A DNA stretch of 35,988 nt. Origin: CAZDVQ01 sp964508975. Its GTDB lineage: Bacteria; Bacteroidota; Bacteroidia; Chitinophagales; Saprospiraceae. Every line of letters starts with the position of its first letter. Within the stretch, counting starts at the first letter, position 1. This document shows positions 17,509 through 24,297 of this stretch, piece by piece. The notes under the pieces were generated by a model. It saw nothing but the letters and a program-made list of their open reading frames with translations. It was not told where the DNA came from and made no database searches. Made by a program: the position numbers and the translations under genes. Location: contig CAZDVQ010000046.1 in assembly GCA_964508975.1 (NCBI GenBank), positions 1 to 35,988 on the forward strand. Direction: 5' to 3'.

Positions 17509-17641
17509 CATCCTAAAAAAAACATAGCTTGATATTAATCTAGTGGTCCGTTTTTTAGTTTTTTGTACCCAATTTTGTGGCGCCCAATAAAAAGGGTACG
17601 ATTTTAGCCTAGCACCAACACGAAACGAAAAAGCACGTAGT

Positions 17642-18424
17642 ATGTACAGTTTGATTTTATCCCTCAGCTTGATGCTGTCTAGCCCGCAAACGCTAAGCCC
17701 CGAGAATGCCACTATTCCGGTTGCCGTGAACCTTGCTGGTAAACAAAAAATGCTGTTGCAACGCATGACCAAGGCCTACTTGTACCTGTATGCCAATGTA
17801 CAAATGGATGCCGCCCGCAGCGAGATGAACTCGTCGGTGGTGCTTTTTGAAGAGAATTTCAAGGTAATCAAAGACGATATCAACGATAAACGCATTGATA
17901 TAGCCCTGGCCCGTATCAACTCGCTTTGGCCCAAATATAAAAGTACTATCACGGCCAAGGCTAGTGCTGAAAACGCTAAAGAATTGCTCAAAGGCAATAG
18001 CGAGTTGTTGGAATCTTGCCAAGATTTGGTTGGTGTACTTGAGACTATAGCCAATGAAAATGGTAAAAAAACGGGTGATTTAGCCAAGATTATCTCTCGT
18101 GCTGGCAACCAGCGTATGTTGTGCCAGCGCATTGCTTTGTATTACTGTGCATACGCTCAAGGCTTAGACGACTATAACTCGTACTCGGTTTTGCAAAATT
18201 CTATCCGCATTTTTGAATCAGACCTCAAAACTTTGTATACCTACCCGGGCAATACCCTCGAGGTAGACGATGCTTTGAGTAAAGTAGTTCCGCTGCGTGA
18301 CGAGATTGTCAAAATGAAAGATAATATTGAGTTTGGGGAGTTTAACCTGAACAAAATGTATACAACAACCTCGTTGTTAACCCGTGAAATGGATATTATT
18401 ACGTCGATTTATGCAGGACTTTAG
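17642..18424 (+). CDS. Secreted protein with two PilJ/NarX-type sensor repeats
   Basis: This 260-residue protein has a short N-terminal hydrophobic segment (MYSLILSLSLMLSS) that should act as a signal peptide. The rest is helical and contains two copies of the type IV pili methyl-accepting chemotaxis transducer N-terminal domain (PilJ/NarX type). Each copy starts with its hallmark: VNLAGKQKMLLQRMTKAYLYLY near residues 29-50 and ISRAGNQRMLCQRIALYYCAYA near 148-170. In NarX this helix binds nitrate at the dimer interface. Here there is no transmembrane signalling helix, HAMP domain or kinase, so the domain stands alone in the periplasm. With the receptor and YfiR-like genes it forms a plausible sensing set. 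Confidence 0.75.
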   Translation: MYSLILSLSLMLSSPQTLSPENATIPVAVNLAGKQKMLLQRMTKAYLYLYANVQMDAARSEMNSSVVLFEENFKVIKDDINDKRIDIALARINSLWPKYKSTITAKASAENAKELLKGNSELLESCQDLVGVLETIANENGKKTGDLAKIISRAGNQRMLCQRIALYYCAYAQGLDDYNSYSVLQNSIRIFESDLKTLYTYPGNTLEVDDALSKVVPLRDEIVKMKDNIEFGEFNLNKMYTTTSLLTREMDIITSIYAGL

Positions 18425-18436
18425 TCGGGAAAGTTC

Positions 18437-18460
18437 AACGAAAGTCAAATAGCTTTCGTT
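18437..18460 (+). terminator. Possible weak terminator or leader hairpin
   Basis: AACGAAAG (18437-18444) pairs with CTTTCGTT (18453-18460) around an 8-nt loop, between the PilJ-like gene and the next ATG at 18471. No strong T-run follows, so attenuation or mRNA processing is as likely as termination. Confidence 0.35.
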
Positions 18461-18470
18461 CTCGTAAAAA

Positions 18471-19910
18471 ATGAAATTTATGAGACACATTCTACTACTT
18501 CCCATTTTTGTCCTGTCGTTCGTACAGTCGACCCATGCCCAAACAGGGCCTATCATTAACGCTATATCTGGTTGGTGGGACTGGCAGCAAAGCTCCGGAG
18601 GCTTTGCTGGTATAACTTTTACCCCCGCAAGCCTAGGCCATGACCAAGCCATGCACATTTGGCAAACCAGTAGCCAGGTAGGAACGGATACCGTGAGTAT
18701 CAAGTTCTTGCAAGATGATTCGCTGGTACATTGTGGAATAGCCACAGTGCAATACGATTCATCGGCTTTTTGGACACCAACGGGCGCATGGACACTTGAG
18801 CTGCTGAACTATTTTCCCAATTTTTTCATGGGGAATATGATTATTGACTTGTCATCAAGCCCGGTTCTAAGGCTGCACGACAATTGTATTGATTGTTTTG
18901 CCCACGAGTTTATTCCAGGACCTGCAATTCCTTGCGTACAATACGTAGAGTTACTCCCTGCACCGTTCTTATGCCCCAACGACGCAGGTACGACCTTTGG
19001 CGTGATTCCTGGTTTCGATAATTACCAGTGGCAAACCTTGACCTTTGGCGCTAGCCAATGGCAAAACCTACCCGGAGCCACAGCAGATACTTTATTTGTA
19101 ACGAGCGCCGACCTTGGCAATCAATATCGCTGCCTGGTAAATGGCTGTGGTTGCTCTGGTACAAGTGCTCCAGTTTTGCTGGATATGGTGCTATTCCTCC
19201 CGCCTGTTGTCATGCAAGATGGCGATCTCACTTTCTGCGAGGGCGATACCTTGAACCTTACCTTGTTGGCCCCATATGATACCAATATCCAATGGACCAA
19301 CAACAGTGTGGACATTCCTGGGGCAGATAGCTCGGTGTTGGTCGTTACCCAGGATGGCAGCTACTCGGTGTCGGGTGCACCTGGTATGTGCCCAGATTTT
19401 ATTCAGCCTTTGGGCGTGGTGATTGATGTAGACGTTACACCAATTGACGAGCCGCTGATACAACTCAATGGCCTTGCTAACCTAGATGTGACCAACGCTA
19501 GCGCATTCAGCAGTTTTGTTTGGTACTTTAATGGTAGTATTATCCAGGGCGCTAATTCAGCCCAATACACGGCAACCCAAACAGGCTTTTATCGCGTGGA
19601 AGGCTTTAATTCGTCCAATTGTAGTCGCTTTTCACAATCTATCTATGTGCAATTTACAGGCATTGAGTTGCCAGGAGCATCGCCAGTGGAGGTGAGTTAC
19701 GATGCATCAACCAACAACCTCATGTTCAAGCATGATGCTGGTATTGACCAACTGCAAATTTTCAGTTATGATGGCCAACTGCTCAAAGTATTGCAAACGC
19801 CAAGTCTACAACGCATCAATATACCCCTGGGGCATTGGACAAGTGGTTTATACATTTATCAAATACAGTTGAGTAACGGCAAATTACACAGTGGAAAATT
19901 TGTACGCTAA
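18471..19910 (+). CDS. T9SS-secreted protein with Ig-like domains
   Basis: This 479-residue exported protein has a signal peptide (about 1-24, ending THAQ). The N-terminal 135 residues are not recognised. From about 160 to 400 it carries Ig-like/PKD-like modules with paired cysteines (FLCPNDAGTTFGV, TFCEGDTLNLTLL, W-N-IQWTNN and VWYFNG repeats) typical of Bacteroidota adhesin-like proteins. The last 75 residues look like a T9SS sorting domain (QLQIFSYDGQLLKVL, WTSGLYIYQIQLSNGKLHSGKFVR), without a clear PNP start motif. No catalytic motif is seen, so binding is the simplest guess. It ends in a perfect hairpin terminator. Confidence 0.7.
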   Translation: MKFMRHILLLPIFVLSFVQSTHAQTGPIINAISGWWDWQQSSGGFAGITFTPASLGHDQAMHIWQTSSQVGTDTVSIKFLQDDSLVHCGIATVQYDSSAFWTPTGAWTLELLNYFPNFFMGNMIIDLSSSPVLRLHDNCIDCFAHEFIPGPAIPCVQYVELLPAPFLCPNDAGTTFGVIPGFDNYQWQTLTFGASQWQNLPGATADTLFVTSADLGNQYRCLVNGCGCSGTSAPVLLDMVLFLPPVVMQDGDLTFCEGDTLNLTLLAPYDTNIQWTNNSVDIPGADSSVLVVTQDGSYSVSGAPGMCPDFIQPLGVVIDVDVTPIDEPLIQLNGLANLDVTNASAFSSFVWYFNGSIIQGANSAQYTATQTGFYRVEGFNSSNCSRFSQSIYVQFTGIELPGASPVEVSYDASTNNLMFKHDAGIDQLQIFSYDGQLLKVLQTPSLQRINIPLGHWTSGLYIYQIQLSNGKLHSGKFVR

Positions 19911-19935
19911 ACGATTCTTATTTGTACTTTTATAC

Positions 19936-19969
19936 CAAGAACGCTAGTTGAAACCAACTAGCGTTCTTG
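19936..19969 (+). terminator. Terminator of the 18471-19910 gene
   Basis: A perfect 15-bp stem CAAGAACGCTAGTTG with CAACTAGCGTTCTTG closes loop AAAC and is followed by CTTTT. It ends the plus-strand run that began with the TonB receptor. It also rules out an in-frame start at 19948 for the next gene. Confidence 0.85.
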
Positions 19970-20007
19970 CTTTTCGCTCTACCCAACCCAATAAACCAAC
20001 AAACACC

Positions 20008-21075
20008 ATGCTCGTTCGCTTTATTTTTCTAGCCTTGCTTGGCTTGCTCCCCTGGCTCGATGCCGTTGCACAACTGCCCCGAAATGATTTAGATATTCAA
20101 CCTATAAATTTGGATTTGAAACACCTGGAATCCATTAAGGTGTTACCGCCCCCACTATTAGATACTTTCCGGTTTCAATTTGGCTCTTGTGCCTTGTATT
20201 TGCCCAAGTGGAACGAAAAACGTTTTAAAATTTTTGAAACCATGCGCCTCCAAAAAGCCCACTTCATGATTTGGCTAGGCGATAACTTATACTTTATCAA
20301 TAAGAAAGATTGGAGCTCCTCGCAAGGTATGCGCCAGAAATACGAACAACAGCGCACCGCCCCACACTACAAAGCATTTTTAGACTCAAGGCCCTATGTG
20401 GCCATCTGGGACGACCATGAATACGGCCCCAACAACTCCGACGGCTCCTGGGCCATGAAAGATACCGCGCTCATGTTGTTTAACGAATACTGGCCCAACA
20501 CCCTCCGGAGTCCATCGCTCGGGCCAGGTATTTACAACCAGTTTACGCTAGAAGATGCACAGTTTTTCCTCCTGGATGGCCGTTATCACTGCCAAAAGTG
20601 GGAACATATGTTTGGTCCGCAACAAATGGCCTGGCTCAAAGCCGAATTAAAAGCTTCCACAGCTACTTTTAAATTTATCTGCTCTGGCTCGCAAATTATC
20701 AACAACGGCTCTGGAAGCGAAAACCTTGGACGTTACCCCAAGGAGTACAACGAGCTGATGCAGTTTCTGAAAGATGAAAAAATTACAGGCGTGATTTTCC
20801 TCTCCGGCGACCGCCACTTTGCCGAAATCTCTAAACTGGAACGACCAGGTACTTACCCCCTCATTGATATTACTTCATCAGGCCTAACTAGCCCTTACTT
20901 CCCCACGGATAACGATAATGATTACCGAGTACCAGGTACCATGTATAAAAAGAACAACTTTGGCCGTGCTACCATCACGGGCACTGGCGATGATCGTACT
21001 TGCCACTTTGAATTATTTAACCGCCATGGCAAGCTCATCTGGGAGTACAAGGTCAAAGCTGGGGAACTGAAATAA
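20008..21075 (+). CDS. PhoD-like secreted metallophosphatase
   Basis: This 355-residue exported protein of the alkaline phosphatase D (PhoD-like) family hydrolyses phosphoesters using a metal centre; the substrate is unknown. The start at 20008 is chosen because MLVRFIFLALLGLLPWLDAVAQ is a good signal peptide, and the in-frame alternative at 19948 lies inside a terminator stem. Metal-site motifs run in the expected order: FGSC near 57, MIWLGDNLY near 88, YVAIWDDHEYGPNNSDG near 135, and GVIFLSGDRHFAEI near 270. The protein lacks the N-terminal Ig-like domain of classical Bacillus PhoD. It converges on pgk across a shared terminator. Confidence 0.87.
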   Translation: MLVRFIFLALLGLLPWLDAVAQLPRNDLDIQPINLDLKHLESIKVLPPPLLDTFRFQFGSCALYLPKWNEKRFKIFETMRLQKAHFMIWLGDNLYFINKKDWSSSQGMRQKYEQQRTAPHYKAFLDSRPYVAIWDDHEYGPNNSDGSWAMKDTALMLFNEYWPNTLRSPSLGPGIYNQFTLEDAQFFLLDGRYHCQKWEHMFGPQQMAWLKAELKASTATFKFICSGSQIINNGSGSENLGRYPKEYNELMQFLKDEKITGVIFLSGDRHFAEISKLERPGTYPLIDITSSGLTSPYFPTDNDNDYRVPGTMYKKNNFGRATITGTGDDRTCHFELFNRHGKLIWEYKVKAGELK

Positions 21076-21107
21076 AAAAAGGCTGCCGAATTTCGGCAGC
21101 CTTTTTT
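21074..21107. terminator. Bidirectional terminator between the PhoD-like gene and pgk
   Basis: The 9-bp stem GGCTGCCGA/TCGGCAGCC is flanked by A-run and T-run arms. It overlaps the PhoD-like stop codon on one side and touches the pgk stop on the other. Confidence 0.9.
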
Positions 21108-21108
21108 A

Positions 21109-22311
21109 TTATCCCTCGATAGCAGCAACGCCAGGGAGTACCTTGCCTTCAAGTAGCTCGAGCATAGCTCCACCACCCGTTGACACGTAGCTCACTTCAT
21201 CGTCAAGACCCATCTGGTTTACCGCGGCCACTGAGTCGCCACCGCCAACCAGCGAGTATGCACCTTGGCTAGTAGCTTTAGCCACGGCTTCAGCAATACG
21301 ACGGGTACCTTGCGCAAAAGCACTCATCTCGAATACACCCATCGGGCCATTCCAGAAGATTGACTTTGAGGCCAGGATAACCGCTTCAAAACTTTTTTGG
21401 GCATCAGGACCAATGTCCAAGCCCATCCAGCCATCAGGTACTTGACCGCTGGCCGATACTTGGGTGTTGGCATTTTCGGCAAATGCGTCGGCAATGACCG
21501 AGTCACTGGGTAAGAATATTTTCACGCCTTTGGCCTTCGCTTTTTCCAGCAGCGCCAGGGCTAGGTCTAATTTATCAGCTTCTACCAAGGAGTTACCGGT
21601 TTGGCCACCTTGTGCTTTAAAAAACGTGTAAGCCATACCGCCACCGATAATCAGCTGGTCGGCAAAGTCAATCAAGCGCTCTAGCAACATGATTTTATCT
21701 GAAACCTTGGCTCCACCAATGATGGCCGTGAGGGGGCGTTCCGCGTTGTTCAATAATTTCGAAGCATTTTTGAGCTCTGATTCCATCAAGTAACCAAAAC
21801 ATTTTGCATCCTTGGCGAAAAATTCGGCCACGGTTGTAGTTGAACTGTGCGCACGGTGTGCTGCACCAAAGGCATCGTTTACATAAACGTCGCCTAGCTT
21901 GGCCATTTGCTCGGCCAAGGCACGGTCGCCTTTTTCTTCGCCCGCATGGAAACGGGTATTTTCCAGCAACAATACTTCGCCGAATTGCAATTTCGCAACG
22001 GCAGTTTCGGCTACTTCGCCAACGCAGTCATCGGCAAATTGTACAGGCGTGCCCAATAAGGCACTCAAGCTATTCACCACGTGTTTCAAAGAGAATTTCT
22101 CGCGGTCAATCGTGCCGTCTTCTTTGAGTTTTTTGAGGGGCCTACCCAGGTGCGACATCAGTATAACCGCGCCGCCTGCTTGTAAAATATGCTTAATGGT
22201 AGGTACTGCACCGCGTAAACGGGTGTCGTCGGTCACGTTCATGGCCTTGTCAAAAGGCACGTTGAAGTCAACGCGTACCAATGCTTTCTTGTTGGCGAAT
22301 TGTATTTGCAT
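21109..22311 (-). CDS. pgk: Phosphoglycerate kinase
   Basis: This 400-residue glycolytic enzyme transfers phosphate from 1,3-bisphosphoglycerate to ADP in the cytosol. Motifs are complete: ALVRVDFNVP near the N terminus, LMSHLGRP, LLLENTRFHAGEEKGD, IIGGAKVSDK, IIGGGMAYTFF, SIFWNGPMGVFE and the C-terminal YSLVGGGDSVAAV and STGGGAMLELLEG. The ATG at 22311 is chosen: an in-frame TTG at 22335 overlaps the likely -7 box. It follows gap on the same strand, but a strong terminator after gap and its own promoter make it a separate transcription unit. Confidence 0.97.
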   Translation of the reverse strand: MQIQFANKKALVRVDFNVPFDKAMNVTDDTRLRGAVPTIKHILQAGGAVILMSHLGRPLKKLKEDGTIDREKFSLKHVVNSLSALLGTPVQFADDCVGEVAETAVAKLQFGEVLLLENTRFHAGEEKGDRALAEQMAKLGDVYVNDAFGAAHRAHSSTTTVAEFFAKDAKCFGYLMESELKNASKLLNNAERPLTAIIGGAKVSDKIMLLERLIDFADQLIIGGGMAYTFFKAQGGQTGNSLVEADKLDLALALLEKAKAKGVKIFLPSDSVIADAFAENANTQVSASGQVPDGWMGLDIGPDAQKSFEAVILASKSIFWNGPMGVFEMSAFAQGTRRIAEAVAKATSQGAYSLVGGGDSVAAVNQMGLDDEVSYVSTGGGAMLELLEGKVLPGVAAIEG

Positions 22312-22332
22312 GATGGTTTGTTTTTGGAAGTA

Positions 22333-22363
22333 CAAAATTACGCATTGCTACGCAGTACGGCAA
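22333..22363 (-). promoter_or_regulatory. Promoter of pgk
   Basis: On the minus strand TTG (22363-22361) and TAATTTTG (22340-22333) are 20 bp apart, a near-ideal Bacteroidota promoter. It starts about 20 bases before the chosen ATG and lies directly downstream of the gap terminator. Confidence 0.6.
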
Positions 22364-22380
22364 TGCTTCAGAGTTAAAAG

Positions 22381-22418
22381 AAAAAGCTCCACCTGGATTA
22401 TTCCGGGTGGAGCTTTTT
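22381..22418 (-). terminator. Terminator of gap
   Basis: A 16-bp stem (AAAAAGCTCCACCTGG with CCGGGTGGAGCTTTTT, one wobble) closes loop ATTATT, about 10 bases after the gap stop on the minus strand. Confidence 0.9.
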
Positions 22419-22428
22419 GCATGGGGTA

Positions 22429-23412
22429 TTACATACCGCAAAGTTGGGCCAAACGGGCAGAGTAACCAGCCTCGTTGTCGTACCAGGCCCATATCTTAGC
22501 GATATTGCCCGACACACTGGTGAGCGATGCATCAAAAATACAAGAATGTGTATTGCGCACGATATCGCTCGATACAATAGCGTCTTCGGTATATTCCAAC
22601 ACGCCTTTCAGGTAAGTATCGGCCGCGGCTTTAAACGCAGCGTTGATCTCGGCCACGGTAGCGGCTTTGCGCAACACGAGGGTAATGTCAGTCATCGAGC
22701 CTGTTGGAACAGGTACACGGATAGCTTGGGCCAACACTTTGCCTTTCAAGTGCGGGGCAATCATCACCACAGCTTTTTCCGCACCAGTTGATGTAGGTAC
22801 AATGTTTTCGGCAGCAGCACGAGCACGGCGCAAGTCGCTGTGTGGGCCGTCCTGAATATTCTGGTCGGCAGTATAAGCGTGGATCGTCGTCAAAATCAAT
22901 TGTTCAATACCAAATCCGCTGTCCATCACCATAACTTGTGGTACAAGGCAGTTGGTGGTACATGAAGCGTTAGAAATGATGGTGTCCTCGGCGTTCATTT
23001 TGTCGGCGTTAGCGCCAATCACGAAAGTTGGGATATCGCCATCTTTGGCAGGGGCAGAAAGGATAACGCGTTTTGCACCAGCTTGCAAGTGTTTGCCAGC
23101 CAATTCGCGAGTCAAGAAACGGCCAGTACACTCCAATACAACGTCAACGCCCAACGATGCCCAAGGCAAGGCTGCTGGGTCTTTTTCGGCCAATGCATGG
23201 ATTTTTTTACCGTCGATCACGATGAATTTATCGTCAGAGCTTACGCTGCCTTCGTATTTACCTTGCGTCGTATCGTATTTGAAAAGGTGTGCAAGGGTAG
23301 CGTTGTCGGTCAAGTCGTTGATGGCAACGATTTCAACATCTGGGTTTTTAAGCAGATTGCGAGCGGTCAAACGACCGATACGGCCGAAACCGTTGATGGC
23401 AATTTTTTTCAT
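22429..23412 (-). CDS. gap: Glyceraldehyde-3-phosphate dehydrogenase
   Basis: This 327-residue cytosolic enzyme oxidises glyceraldehyde 3-phosphate to 1,3-bisphosphoglycerate, the substrate of the neighbouring pgk product. The NAD site is INGFGRIGRL at the N terminus with IND at 31-33; the aspartate favours NAD over NADP. The catalytic cysteine is C151 in SNASCTTNC. TIHAYTADQNIQDGPHSDLRRARAAAENIVPTSTGA (blocks at about 175-210) and the terminal WYDNEAGYSARL are standard. Length is normal. A -7 box is seen only beyond GC-rich element 8, so the mRNA leader may contain that element. Confidence 0.97.
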   Translation of the reverse strand: MKKIAINGFGRIGRLTARNLLKNPDVEIVAINDLTDNATLAHLFKYDTTQGKYEGSVSSDDKFIVIDGKKIHALAEKDPAALPWASLGVDVVLECTGRFLTRELAGKHLQAGAKRVILSAPAKDGDIPTFVIGANADKMNAEDTIISNASCTTNCLVPQVMVMDSGFGIEQLILTTIHAYTADQNIQDGPHSDLRRARAAAENIVPTSTGAEKAVVMIAPHLKGKVLAQAIRVPVPTGSMTDITLVLRKAATVAEINAAFKAAADTYLKGVLEYTEDAIVSSDIVRNTHSCIFDASLTSVSGNIAKIWAWYDNEAGYSARLAQLCGM

Positions 23413-23467
23413 GGTTGAAATTGGTATTTAATTTAAACTAAGTATCAAGAGAAGACTGATTTTTTGG

Positions 23468-23572
23468 GCGCTCCGCCGCTTCGCGTCGGCGGGTCGTTCG
23501 CGGCTGCGCAAGCTTGTCCCTAGCGCTGCGCGCGTCGGGAGCGCCTACGGCGCCCGCTACCACCCCTAGCGC
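23468..23572 (+). repeat. GC-rich covarying hairpin element 8
   Basis: The closing stem GCGCT (23468-23472) pairs with AGCGC (23568-23572), the same pair as element 1 on the other side of the window. Internal parts include CCGCCG/CGGCGG next to the 5' arm and a GGCGCC-rich distal part. It lies about 55 bases upstream of gap, antisense to it. Confidence 0.72.
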
Positions 23573-23582
23573 ATCAGCATGG

Positions 23583-23590
23583 CAAAGATA
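23583..23590 (-). promoter_or_regulatory. Candidate -7 box for gap beyond element 8
   Basis: TATCTTTG on the minus strand matches TAnnTTTG exactly, but lies 171 bases upstream of the gap ATG, on the far side of element 8. No convincing box lies between element 8 and gap; TAGTTTAA near 23440 is the closest. Confidence 0.35.
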
Positions 23591-23732
23591 ATCAATATTT
23601 TTATACTTAGTGTAAATTTTACAATATCTTATTGATGAAAAAATATTTCTCGGTACTTCGTAGAGGTATAGTATATGCTGCACTTGTCAACAGGTACCTA
23701 TAGTTTGCCAACATGGCTTTACGCGCTATGTC

Positions 23733-23856
23733 AATGCCATTAAGCGTTAATTATTTTGTTTGTTTTTCAGCATTTTTCGGCCAAAGTAACCACCCCGTCT
23801 GCTGCGCTTCACGCTTCGCGTTCCGCTTGCATCCACCCCTCCTTGAAAAGGAGGGG
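23733..23856 (-). repeat. Repeat B, copy 2 (inverted)
   Basis: On the minus strand the blocks run CTCCTTTTCAAGG, GTGGATGCAAGCGGAACGC, GACGGGGTGGTTA, GGCCGAAAAATGC, TGAAAAACAAAC and TTAACGCTTAATGGCATT. It lies head to head with copy 3 and faces it across a 57-bp AT-rich spacer (23857-23913). Unlike copies 1 and 3 it has no GC-rich element at its GGCATT end. Confidence 0.75.
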
Positions 23857-23913
23857 AGCTCATGCCTTGCTATAAATATTTGATTTACAGTTATTTAAAA
23901 GAATAAGCCAGTT

Positions 23914-24016
23914 CCCCTCCTTTTCAAGGAGGGGTGGATGCGCACAGGGTGTTTTACACCCTGTAACGCAGACGGGGTGGTTATAAAACCCTGAAAAATT
24001 AACGCTTAATGGCATT
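23914..24016 (+). repeat. Repeat B, copy 3
   Basis: It starts with the palindrome CCCCTCCTTTTCAAGGAGGGG and ends in TTAACGCTTAATGGCATT. It is more diverged than copies 1 and 2 and has gained a small CAGGGTGT/ACACCCTG hairpin near 23946-23963. GC-rich element 9 follows at once. Confidence 0.75.
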
Positions 24017-24018
24017 CC

Positions 24019-24116
24019 GCGCGAGGTGCCCGGAGGGTGCCGCCAAAGGCGGCAGCGCGAAGCGCCAAGCGAACAGCGCGCCCGAAGGGGACCGACGGTG
24101 CGTAGCACCGACGCGC
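24019..24116 (-). repeat. GC-rich covarying hairpin element 9
   Basis: The closing stem GCGCG (24019-24023) pairs with CGCGC (24112-24116), again unique to this copy. The interior has GCCGCC-AAA-GGCGGC, a GCGCGAAGCGC hairpin, GCGAACAGCGC (central block) and CGGTGC-GTA-GCACCG. Its order of parts, including the neighbouring repeat B, matches element 1. Confidence 0.75.
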
Positions 24117-24120
24117 CCAT

Positions 24121-24250
24121 AAAATGAAAATGAATGAAGATGGGTAAAGGGATGAAAATGGGTAAAAGTTGTATAGAGGCCTCTTTACCTATCTTCCGCC
24201 ACCTTTACCAATCTTTACCCATTTTTCACTCATTTCCACCAATCTTCCGC
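24121..24250. repeat. Degenerate 10-12-bp repeats, purine then pyrimidine strand
   Basis: GATGGGTAAAGG and GATGAAAATGGGTAAAAG (about 24139-24167) are followed by opposite-strand versions (ACCAATCTTTACCC, CACCAATCTTCCGCC; about 24206-24250). The layout parallels 13258-13370 beside element 5. Confidence 0.55.
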
Positions 24251-24259
24251 CCTTTTTAC

Positions 24260-24267
24260 TAGTTTTG
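24260..24267 (+). promoter_or_regulatory. -7 box of the PNGase F-like gene
   Basis: TAGTTTTG matches TAnnTTTG, 31 bases before the ATG at 24298. No TTG at -33 is seen; the upstream part is the pyrimidine-rich repeat. Confidence 0.4.
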
Positions 24268-24297
24268 TCCATCGGTTTAACATGACAAACAGAAATT

